From AcAMD-5 sp044343935 (lineage in GTDB: Bacteria; Actinomycetota; Actinomycetes; S36-B12; UBA5976): DNA of 34,724 bases. Both the position numbers and the translations under genes were made by a program. The notes beneath the pieces were generated by a model, which was given only the letters and a program-made list of their open reading frames with translations, did not search any database and was not told the DNA's origin. This document shows positions 16,807 to 23,442 of this stretch, one piece after another. The DNA lies in assembly GCA_044343935.1 (NCBI GenBank), contig JBIJDU010000015.1, forward strand, positions 1 through 34,724. Direction: 5' to 3'. How positions within the stretch are numbered: the first letter of the stretch is position 1; every line of letters begins with the position of its first letter.

Positions 16807-18165
16807 ATGCGAAACATTTCGGAAGATAAATTAACTGAGTTATTACAGCGCGAGCGAGCAAGTTATCTAGCGCTACATCCAAAAAGTCATGCGGCATATC
16901 AGAACTCTCATAATTTATTTGGCAAAGTGCCAATGACTTGGATGAATAAATGGTCTGGTGGTTTTCCACTTTATTTAGATAATGCCAACGGCAACTCAAT
17001 TACTGATATTGATGGCAATACTTATATTGATTTTGCGTTAGGTGATACCGGCGCAATGGCAGGCCATTCGCCAAAACCAACAATTGCTGCAGTTAATAAA
17101 CGAATGGCAGAACTTGGCGGTATCACCACCATGTTGCCAACTGAAGATGCGCAATGGGTTGGTAATGATTTAACTAATCGATTTGGATTACCGCTTTGGT
17201 CATTCACACTTTCAGCAACCGATGCCAATCGGTGGGCGCTGCGAATTGCCAGACTAGTTACTGGCCGACCAAAGATTTTAGTTTTCTCTTACTGCTATCA
17301 CGGCAGTGTGGATGAAACCTTCATTACGTTGGATCAAACTGGCAAGCCAAGATCAAGACCGGGCAATGTGGCGCCAGCGGTTGATCCAACTGAAACTACC
17401 AGAGTTGTTGAATTCAATGATCTTGCAGCGCTACAGCGCGAATTGGCTAATGGTGATGTTGCGGCAGTGTTAATGGAACCGGCGCTTACCAATATCGGCA
17501 TCGTGCTGCCAGAGCCTGGGTTTTTAGCCAAAGTTCGGGAAGTTACAACTGCAACTGGAACGCTTTTAATTAATGATGAGACGCATACCTTTAGTGCCGG
17601 GCCAGGTGGTGCGACCAAAGCGATGAACTTAAGTCCAGACATGATCACAATTGGTAAAAGTATTGGTGGCGGAATTCCCTGTGGTGCTTACGGCATTACT
17701 AGAGAAATCGCCGAGCAAGTAGCAAAGCATCAAGAAGCAGATTTAGTTGATGTAGGCGGAGTTGGCGGCACACTGGCTGGCAATGCATTGTCACTTGCTG
17801 CCATGCGCGGCACGTTAGAACATGTCTTTACGGCAGCCGCGTTTAATCAGATGATCGAATTAGCCACCATTTTTACTAATGACGTGCAGCAGGCAATTGA
17901 TAAATTTGAAGTGGATTGGTCAGTTGCGCAACTGGGTGCCAGAACTGAATACCGCTTTACCAAACCGGCGCCAAAAAATGGTGGTGAAGCAGCTGCTGCT
18001 AGCAATGAGCAACTAGATGAATATATGCACCTTTACACCATTAATCGCGGCATCATGATGACACCATTTCATAACATGGCGTTAATGTGTCCGGAAACTA
18101 AGAAATCAGATGTGGCGGCGCATAAAGAAGTATTTAATGAGGCGTTAAAAGAGTTAACTAGTTAA
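16807..18165 (+). CDS. Class III PLP-dependent aminotransferase, glutamate-1-semialdehyde aminomutase-like
   Basis: A 452-residue fold-type I PLP enzyme. The Schiff-base lysine is K284 in ITIGKSIGGGIPCGAYG, the pyridine-nitrogen Asp is D257 in INDETHT, and SYCYHG (161-166) holds the aromatic that stacks on the cofactor. It resembles glutamate-1-semialdehyde 2,1-aminomutase, but the phosphate-binding segment reads SATDAN instead of the usual SGTEAN, and the gene is far from any haem gene. It is more likely an aminotransferase or aminomutase of unknown substrate. An AGGAAA Shine-Dalgarno overlaps the ponA stop. It shares its TTAA end with the convergent racemase-like gene. Confidence 0.85.
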   Translation: MRNISEDKLTELLQRERASYLALHPKSHAAYQNSHNLFGKVPMTWMNKWSGGFPLYLDNANGNSITDIDGNTYIDFALGDTGAMAGHSPKPTIAAVNKRMAELGGITTMLPTEDAQWVGNDLTNRFGLPLWSFTLSATDANRWALRIARLVTGRPKILVFSYCYHGSVDETFITLDQTGKPRSRPGNVAPAVDPTETTRVVEFNDLAALQRELANGDVAAVLMEPALTNIGIVLPEPGFLAKVREVTTATGTLLINDETHTFSAGPGGATKAMNLSPDMITIGKSIGGGIPCGAYGITREIAEQVAKHQEADLVDVGGVGGTLAGNALSLAAMRGTLEHVFTAAAFNQMIELATIFTNDVQQAIDKFEVDWSVAQLGARTEYRFTKPAPKNGGEAAAASNEQLDEYMHLYTINRGIMMTPFHNMALMCPETKKSDVAAHKEVFNEALKELTS

Positions 18166-19106
18166 ATCTCAACAATAAAGTCGGGATATGTAGTGGTGTA
18201 GCGGGCTCGCACTAATACTTTATCGCCAACTTTAAGGCTGTGACCTTTTGGCAATTGCACTAGCGATACATTCATATGTGGCGTATCGGCAAATGCTAAT
18301 GATTTATTACCCAAATAAAACGGCGATTTTGCTTTTCGCATGGCTTCATACCAACCAAGGCCAAGTGCGACCAACCGCTGCCGGGTATTGGCGGGCATGG
18401 TTGGCGCACGCATCCCGATGCCATGTCTGGTGCCACCACTAATTACGGCAATCTCATTTGCATTTTTTACTTGGCCATAACCAAGTTTGCCGCTGACTTT
18501 TCTCACTTCTAACACTTCACCAAACATGCTAAGTGCGGTTCGATCGCCTAACCAAAAACTTGTGCCAACTCGCAGCACTGCATTTGGCAACTGATCTAAC
18601 TCTGCTTTAGTTAAATGACTAACAAAAATAGTTTGATCTGGTAATTCTTCAGCAATCTCTTTAACAAAAGAAAAGCTAGTGTGATCGCCAATGGGCAAAT
18701 GCACGCCGTAGCCAACAATGTTGTAATCGGTAAAGTTCCTAAGATCTGCTAATTCAACCCCAAATCGTTGCAGTTTAGTTTTAATCTCAACTACAACAGG
18801 AGTGGCCACTTTGGGGGAATGGTTATCAACTGTGAGAATTAAGTTAGCAGTTGAATAATCATCTGTTGCTCGAATTGGTTGCATTACCAAAATCTGCTTA
18901 TCCCAGATCTGGCGCAATTGCGCTGCTTCGGCAAAAGTATCTACCGCTATTAAATCTAAATCTAATCTCTTTACTTCAGAAACCAGTTTAGGAAAGCCCA
19001 AACCATAACCATTGCCTTTAATAACTGGTACCAAATCAATGCCGGTGGCAAACTCAGTTAAGTGAGTTTGCCATCTGGTTTTATCGAGTTGCAGCACTAG
19101 GCTCAT
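18162..19106 (-). CDS. Alanine-racemase-like fold-type III PLP protein, catalytic tyrosine apparently missing
   Basis: The 314-residue protein has the N-terminal PLP barrel of alanine racemases, with the cofactor lysine in VIKGNGYGLG (usually VVKADAYGHG). It is shorter than typical racemases of about 370 residues. The C-terminal barrel keeps a GYGQ segment, but the region that usually reads GYADGY, with the second catalytic base Tyr, reads SGGTRHGIG. The usual MD pair near the active site reads MN (PHMNVS). It therefore may not be a true alanine racemase. Its start overlaps the femX stop as ATGA, so a role with FemX in peptidoglycan or D-amino-acid chemistry is inferred. Related genes sit beside femX in other actinobacteria. 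Confidence 0.75.
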   Translation of the reverse strand: MSLVLQLDKTRWQTHLTEFATGIDLVPVIKGNGYGLGFPKLVSEVKRLDLDLIAVDTFAEAAQLRQIWDKQILVMQPIRATDDYSTANLILTVDNHSPKVATPVVVEIKTKLQRFGVELADLRNFTDYNIVGYGVHLPIGDHTSFSFVKEIAEELPDQTIFVSHLTKAELDQLPNAVLRVGTSFWLGDRTALSMFGEVLEVRKVSGKLGYGQVKNANEIAVISGGTRHGIGMRAPTMPANTRQRLVALGLGWYEAMRKAKSPFYLGNKSLAFADTPHMNVSLVQLPKGHSLKVGDKVLVRARYTTTYPDFIVEI

Positions 19107-20182
19107 TTGATCCTCCGCGCCAAAGCGTAAGCGGTGGCGATTGGTTTATTCAGCACCAGATCAAATTCCCCTAACCACTCTACCGCCGTGCCACCAAGTC
19201 CGAGCTTGAAATTAAGCAGCCCAACTAACGGATCAGCAGCACTTAAACTCGCAGAGATGCCGCGTAAGTCATACACCTTAAATCCAGCAGCTTTGCTGTC
19301 TTGCATCATCTGCCATTGCAGCGCATTGCTTGGGCGCAGTTCTCTACCACTAGTGCTAGAAGCACCATAGGAATACCAAGCCCGATTCCCAACTGCGACC
19401 CAAATTGTGGCGGCCTCAACTTTGCCATCATGCTCGGCTAGGTAAAGTCGAGCATGGTTGCCAAATTGAGTTAAGTAATTCTCAAAATAACTCAGCGATC
19501 TGGGCGCAAAGCCATCGCGCTTTGCCGTTTCTAAATAGATCTCATGAAATTTTGGCAGATCAGAAATGTTTCCAATCCGAACAGTGACACCAGCAGCAGC
19601 GGCTTTCTTAATATTACGACGCCATTGTTGATTAAAGTCATCCAAGATATCTTGCTCACTGCGAGTTAAATCAACTTCAAATGTAAATCTAGGTTGCACA
19701 TCACCAAAACTAGAACTACTTTCTTGCTTAAATCCAAGCGCCAGAAGTTTTGATTTAAGCGAACTATATTTAGTTTCAATTGGTTGAAGTTCTGAAATCA
19801 AACTTATGTTTTCATCAGCAAGTCCGGCCTTTAGTCCGGCATTGCCATAGCGGTGCAACATTGCCTTAGGTCCTATTTTCAACAGAAAGCAATTTTTTGC
19901 TTTCAGGTATTTAGCCAGCTCAAGTAATGCAGTTGCATCAAACTCATCCCAGTTAAGAATTGGTCCTTCTGGAATATATGCAAGCTGATATTTTGAAAGA
20001 ATTGGCGCTTTCTTATAAAGCACCAGCGCTACCCCAATTAATTCTGGATTCTTAAAGCCAATTAACTCATAACTCCAGCCAGTTTTTATTCTGCCCCAAG
20101 CTGGAGTTTGTAAAAAGGAATAATCCAATTGGGTAGCTAAATAATTGTCGTATTCAGATTCAGTTAGCTGAACGATCTGCAT
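19103..20182 (-). CDS. femX: FemAB/FemX-family peptidoglycan bridge aminoacyltransferase
   Basis: A 359-residue protein of the Fem family, which moves an amino acid from aminoacyl-tRNA onto the stem peptide of lipid II. Visible hallmarks are the early QTPAWGRIK and YIPEGPIL segments, the basic QQWRRNIKKAAAAGV helix, HEIYLETAKRDGF and the GNAT-like core ending LLNFKLGLGG. No signal peptide or membrane helix is present, as expected for a cytosolic enzyme. The amino acid added cannot be told from sequence. Its ATG shares one base with the nfo stop (TAATG) and its stop overlaps the racemase-like gene, forming an nfo-femX-alr-like operon. Confidence 0.88.
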   Translation of the reverse strand: MQIVQLTESEYDNYLATQLDYSFLQTPAWGRIKTGWSYELIGFKNPELIGVALVLYKKAPILSKYQLAYIPEGPILNWDEFDATALLELAKYLKAKNCFLLKIGPKAMLHRYGNAGLKAGLADENISLISELQPIETKYSSLKSKLLALGFKQESSSSFGDVQPRFTFEVDLTRSEQDILDDFNQQWRRNIKKAAAAGVTVRIGNISDLPKFHEIYLETAKRDGFAPRSLSYFENYLTQFGNHARLYLAEHDGKVEAATIWVAVGNRAWYSYGASSTSGRELRPSNALQWQMMQDSKAAGFKVYDLRGISASLSAADPLVGLLNFKLGLGGTAVEWLGEFDLVLNKPIATAYALARRIK

Positions 20183-20967
20183 TATTTACCTAAACGAGCG
20201 CGAAGCAGGGCAATGTCAGCTGCTTGTTCATCTGCTTCACCTGGTGTTTCGGTAATCACTGGTGCATTTGCAGCTTTAATGGCTTTGATTAATGATTCCA
20301 GTTCAATATTGCCTTGACCAATATTGGCATGGCGATCTCTACCTGAGCCAGCAGCATCTTTGGAATCATTAGCGTGAACCAAATCGATCCGACCAGTGAT
20401 GGCTTTAACTTTTTCTACCGCATCGGTTAAATCCATGCCACCAGCCCAAGCATGACAAGTGTCAAAACAAAAACCAATATCAGTGTGGCCAACTTGATCC
20501 CAAAGTTTTGCAATTGCTTCTAAATATCTCGCCATAGCTTGCTCGCCGCCCGCGGTATTTTCAATAAATACCGGCACTTTCATATCCAGTTGATCAACGG
20601 CTTTTTTCCAGTTAGCAAAACCAAGTTCAGGATCATCTTCTTTTGGCACATGGCCACCATGAACCACCACTCCTTTTGCCCCAATTTCAAAGGCAGCATC
20701 AACAGTTTGCTGCAGGGCTTTGCGAGATGGGATTCGCACCTTGTTGTTAGTGGTGGGGATGTTTATTAAATATGGTGCATGAACGTAGGCATCAATGCCA
20801 GCAGCTAGTAGTGCTTGTTTCATTCCGGCCGCGCCACCAGCATGGGAAAACGTAGGCGCAGACCAGGATTGCGGATTACCTAAAAAGACTTGGACAATAT
20901 CTGCGCCGCGAGCTTGCGCTTCTGCCACCACATTGCCAGGTGAGACATGAGCGCCAATTTTTACCAT
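20182..20967 (-). CDS. nfo: Endonuclease IV (AP endonuclease)
   Basis: A 261-residue TIM-barrel enzyme that nicks DNA 5' of abasic sites in base excision repair. All nine residues of the trinuclear zinc site can be matched: H63 (HAPY), H103 (HGGH), E136 (ENTAGG), D169 and H172 (DTCH), H198 (VHAND), D211 and H213 (DRH), and E240 (TETPGE). The length is slightly short of the E. coli enzyme but complete. It is the first gene of the nfo-femX-alr-like operon and probably has a leaderless start, with TAGGCT 6 nt before the ATG. The grouping with femX appears to be local rather than functional. Confidence 0.96.
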   Translation of the reverse strand: MVKIGAHVSPGNVVAEAQARGADIVQVFLGNPQSWSAPTFSHAGGAAGMKQALLAAGIDAYVHAPYLINIPTTNNKVRIPSRKALQQTVDAAFEIGAKGVVVHGGHVPKEDDPELGFANWKKAVDQLDMKVPVFIENTAGGEQAMARYLEAIAKLWDQVGHTDIGFCFDTCHAWAGGMDLTDAVEKVKAITGRIDLVHANDSKDAAGSGRDRHANIGQGNIELESLIKAIKAANAPVITETPGEADEQAADIALLRARLGK

Positions 20968-20973
20968 TTGCCT

Positions 20974-20979
20974 AGCCTA
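20974..20979 (-). promoter_or_regulatory. Putative -10 element for leaderless nfo mRNA
   Basis: TAGGCT on the minus strand, 6 nt before the ATG at 20967, without a Shine-Dalgarno. Confidence 0.55.
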
Positions 20980-21017
20980 GAGGGAACAATGAAGTTTCTC
21001 TTGAATCTGGGTTCGAT

Positions 21018-21023
21018 TACGCT
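21018..21023 (+). promoter_or_regulatory. Putative -10 element for the leaderless DUF1801-YwqK gene mRNA
   Basis: TACGCT, 6 nt before the ATG at 21030, without a Shine-Dalgarno. It shares the 62-base divergent gap with the nfo promoter. Confidence 0.55.
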
Positions 21024-21029
21024 GCGCTA

Positions 21030-21599
21030 ATGGCCAAAACCCCAATCGATAAGCATCTTGCTCGATTACCAAAACCGCAGGCACAAACTCTATTAGAGCT
21101 ACGCGATCAGTTAGTTTCACTATTACCAACCGCGAGCGAAACTATTTCATATAACCTAGCCACAATAAAAATTCATGGGGTTGGCCTAATCTCATTTGAT
21201 GGTTTCAAGAACCACAACAGCATCTTCCCGTCATCAGGGAGAATTACTCAAGCACTCGCAAAAGACCTGGCTAAATATGAATTTAGCAAAGGCGCAATTA
21301 AGTTCCCGCTAGATCAAAAAATTCCAACTGGGCTAGTTAAGAAAATTATCAAACATAGAATCGCTGAAGTTAATTCTTCATATCCAAAAAAGTCCGGCGA
21401 ATATTTAGAGTTCTATGACAATGGCGTATTGAAAGCTAAAGGTAAATATAAATCGGGCAAATTACATGGCAGCTGGCAGTGGTATCGAAAAGATGGCACC
21501 AAACTGCGCAGTGGTGAATTTAACTTAGGTAATCAAGTTGGAAGTTGGATTACCTATGATCAAGCTGGCAAACCATATAAAACAACTAAGTTCAATTAA
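21030..21599 (+). CDS. DUF1801 domain fused to a MORN/YwqK-like repeat domain
   Basis: A 189-residue protein. The first 115 residues look like a DUF1801 (YdhG/Fra-like) domain: a helical start, ETISYNLATIKIHG, HNSIFPSSG, then SKGAIKFPLDQKIP near 90-103. The last 70 residues hold YwqK/MORN-type repeats: EYLEFYDNGVLKAKGKYKSG, LHGSWQWYRKDGTKLRSGEF and VGSWITYDQAGKP. Both families have uncertain roles. Some DUF1801 proteins have been linked to iron handling and YwqK to toxin immunity, but neither is shown here. The gene stands alone, has a leaderless-type promoter and shares its TTAA stop with the convergent hydrolase gene. Confidence 0.75.
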   Translation: MAKTPIDKHLARLPKPQAQTLLELRDQLVSLLPTASETISYNLATIKIHGVGLISFDGFKNHNSIFPSSGRITQALAKDLAKYEFSKGAIKFPLDQKIPTGLVKKIIKHRIAEVNSSYPKKSGEYLEFYDNGVLKAKGKYKSGKLHGSWQWYRKDGTKLRSGEFNLGNQVGSWITYDQAGKPYKTTKFN

Positions 21600-22477
21600 A
21601 GGCTAATTAAGTTAGCAACTTGGGTTGCGCCATGATCACTCATCAAAATGTCATAGTGATTGGTGTCGGCAATCGTGGTTATTTTTACTCGCGGATATTT
21701 AGCAGCAAGATCAGCTAGTAATGCTTCTGGATATAGCCCGGTTGGTTCGTTTTGCAAACCTCGCACAGCCCGCAATAAAACCACATCTTGATCTAACTCA
21801 ATTAGGGCATTACTAATTAAGTCACTTGACCATAAATCAATTGAATCTTCATTCACACAATCTGGATTTGTGCTCGGTGATAATTCAGGTGCAGTTCCAA
21901 CTAAATCATGTTGAATGTAATTAACCATCTCTGGCGTAATGCCAGTAGCAAATGCTGGATGTGCTCGCCAATAATCAACGTAAGCGTCCTGTGATTCAAA
22001 CTTCATTGCAAGCCGCGCCAATGCCGGACCTAGTACTAGAGGCAGCACCTGTTCTACTGTCAAACCAGGTGGCAGCGCGAGCGGTAAGCCGCCATCGATT
22101 AGCACAACTTTGCTTACGACATTGGGGTAAAACTGATTTAGTGCAATTGCCACAAAGCCGCCCATGGAATGACCAATTACAACCGGTGCAGTTAACTCAA
22201 GCTGATCAATCACTGCTTTCATGTCGGCAGCATGAGTTTTCATGCCAAATGGTGCTGGTAATTTGTTTGATGCTGCTCTACCTCTTAAATCTGGGGCATA
22301 AACTACATAACCACTTTTAACGGCATGCGCTGCAAAGTGCTGCCAAGCTAAATGATTAGAAGTAATTCCGTGAATGGCCAGAATTGATTTACTAGTTTTT
22401 TCGCCGTACTGAAATACTGCTAACTCACCACCATTAACTTTAATTAAGTGTTTTACAGTTGGTTGCAGTGAACTCAT
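21596..22477 (-). CDS. Alpha/beta-hydrolase (esterase/lipase-like)
   Basis: A 293-residue alpha/beta-hydrolase. The oxyanion-hole HG is at residues 36-37 (AIHGITSNH) and the nucleophile Ser104 is in GHSMGG. A late His in DTNHYDIL completes a likely triad; the acid residue is less certain. No signal peptide is visible, so it is cytoplasmic. Its ATG overlaps the stop of the 3-hydroxybutyrate dehydrogenase gene by 4 bases, so the two are translated together. That coupling suggests an ester or lactone of a hydroxy acid, possibly 3-hydroxybutyrate oligomers, as substrate. This is inference only. Confidence 0.85.
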   Translation of the reverse strand: MSSLQPTVKHLIKVNGGELAVFQYGEKTSKSILAIHGITSNHLAWQHFAAHAVKSGYVVYAPDLRGRAASNKLPAPFGMKTHAADMKAVIDQLELTAPVVIGHSMGGFVAIALNQFYPNVVSKVVLIDGGLPLALPPGLTVEQVLPLVLGPALARLAMKFESQDAYVDYWRAHPAFATGITPEMVNYIQHDLVGTAPELSPSTNPDCVNEDSIDLWSSDLISNALIELDQDVVLLRAVRGLQNEPTGLYPEALLADLAAKYPRVKITTIADTNHYDILMSDHGATQVANLISL

Positions 22478-23232
22478 CGGGCTAACCAGCCGCCATCCAT
22501 CACAATTGAAGTACCAGTAATCATGCCAGCTGATTCACTACACAAGAACAGTGCAACATCGCCTACTTCATTTGGTTCAATCAACCTTTTAATTACTGGA
22601 GCAGTTAACATAATTTTTTCAATCACTTCAGCTTCAGAGATACCATGAACTTCGGCTTGCGCAGTTATTTGCTTTTCCACCAACGGAGTTCGAACATAAG
22701 CTGGCGCAATTGTGTTTGAGGTAACACCGAATGGCCCTGCTTCTAAGGCAATAGTTTTTGAAAATCCTTCTAATCCATGTTTTGCTGAGATGTAGGCAGA
22801 TTTATATGGTGAGGCTCGATGGCCATGCGCAGATGAAACATGAATCAATCTACCCCACTTTTTTTGGTACATCCCAGCAATTGTTGCGCGCGTTAAAAGA
22901 AACGGTGCAATTAGCATTACTCGATGAATGTAAGCAAATCGCTCCGGATCAAACTCTTCAACTTTAGAAACAGTTTGTAGACCGGCGTTATTAACTAAAA
23001 TATCAACATCAAGTTTGGTCTGTTCAACTTTTGCGCTATCTGATAAATCAAGCACTAACGGTGTGCCATTAATTTCATCAGCAATTTCAATTGTCGCAGC
23101 CTCATTAAAATCAATTACGGTAACTTTCGCACCAGCGTGGGCTAATGCCTGCGCAACTGCTTTACCAATTCCGCTAGCAGCCCCGGTTACGGCGGCAGTT
23201 TTTCCAGTTAGATCAATTTCTATCCCGCGCAT
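22474..23232 (-). CDS. bdhA: 3-hydroxybutyrate dehydrogenase (SDR family)
   Basis: A 252-residue short-chain dehydrogenase. The NAD-binding TGAASGIG is at 16-23, NNAG at 81-84, a serine in SSAHG (133-137) and the YxxxK pair Y147/K151. The stretches SAHGHRASPYKSAY, TPLVEKQI and HGISEAEVIEKI are characteristic of D-3-hydroxybutyrate dehydrogenase rather than a general SDR. That enzyme oxidises 3-hydroxybutyrate to acetoacetate. The start has an AAGGAAA ribosome-binding site, and a good -35/-10 pair lies about 45-75 bases upstream. It is divergent from a LIV-type ABC transporter operon whose downstream neighbour encodes acetoacetyl-CoA synthetase, the next enzyme of the pathway. Confidence 0.88.
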   Translation of the reverse strand: MRGIEIDLTGKTAAVTGAASGIGKAVAQALAHAGAKVTVIDFNEAATIEIADEINGTPLVLDLSDSAKVEQTKLDVDILVNNAGLQTVSKVEEFDPERFAYIHRVMLIAPFLLTRATIAGMYQKKWGRLIHVSSAHGHRASPYKSAYISAKHGLEGFSKTIALEAGPFGVTSNTIAPAYVRTPLVEKQITAQAEVHGISEAEVIEKIMLTAPVIKRLIEPNEVGDVALFLCSESAGMITGTSIVMDGGWLAR

Positions 23233-23276
23233 GATTTCCTTAAATTAAAAGTTATTCATTACTTGGCCAAGCCAAA

Positions 23277-23305
23277 ATGCTACTCGTGGGTAATTCAATA
23301 CTCAA
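23277..23305 (-). promoter_or_regulatory. Promoter for the 3-hydroxybutyrate dehydrogenase-hydrolase operon
   Basis: On the minus strand, -35 TTGAGT (23305-23300), a 17-base spacer and -10 TAGCAT (23282-23277). The resulting leader of about 40 nt contains the palindrome CTTGGCCAAG (23262-23271), a possible operator, and an AAGGAAA ribosome-binding site. Confidence 0.55.
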
Positions 23306-23345
23306 TTCTGTGAGGGTTACATAGTGCGAAAATTCTTTGTGATAC

Positions 23346-23358
23346 CAGGTAGTACCTG
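23346..23358. promoter_or_regulatory. Dyad in the divergent control region, possible operator
   Basis: CAGGTA-G-TACCTG is a perfect inverted repeat with a one-base centre. It lies 6 bases upstream of the liv -35 box and about 40 bases upstream of the dehydrogenase -35 box on the other strand, so one regulator could act on both operons. The related half-site GGTACC occurs again at 23369-23374, between the liv -35 and -10. No regulator gene is adjacent. Confidence 0.4.
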
Positions 23359-23364
23359 TTGATT

Positions 23365-23393
23365 TTGAGGTACCCAATAGGGCAAGGTAGTCT
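23365..23393 (+). promoter_or_regulatory. Promoter for the LIV-type ABC transporter operon
   Basis: -35 TTGAGG (23365-23370), a 17-base spacer and -10 TAGTCT (23388-23393). The predicted transcription start is near 23400, which would place a 20-bp palindrome at the very 5' end of the mRNA. Confidence 0.6.
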
Positions 23394-23399
23394 CTATTC

Positions 23400-23419
23400 G
23401 AGCCACCAGCTGGTGGCTC
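23400..23419 (+). promoter_or_regulatory. 20-bp perfect palindrome, predicted 5'-terminal mRNA hairpin of the liv operon
   Basis: GAGCCACCAG followed at once by its reverse complement CTGGTGGCTC. As RNA it would form an 8-bp GC-rich stem with an AGCU loop, starting at the predicted first nucleotide. It ends 11 bases before the Shine-Dalgarno GAAGGAG (23431-23437). It could act as an mRNA-stabilising 5' hairpin, or as an operator at the DNA level. Confidence 0.6.
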
Positions 23420-23442
23420 ACTCTGTCAGAGAAGGAGTTCGC

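Noticed and set aside
21952..22320. 122-codon reading frame antisense to the alpha/beta-hydrolase
   Set aside because: It is a shadow of a well-supported gene, without domain similarity or a start signal.
23359..23442. Longer start for the binding-protein gene
   Set aside because: It would translate the -10 box and the palindrome; the ATG at 23443 has a good Shine-Dalgarno and begins a proper signal peptide.
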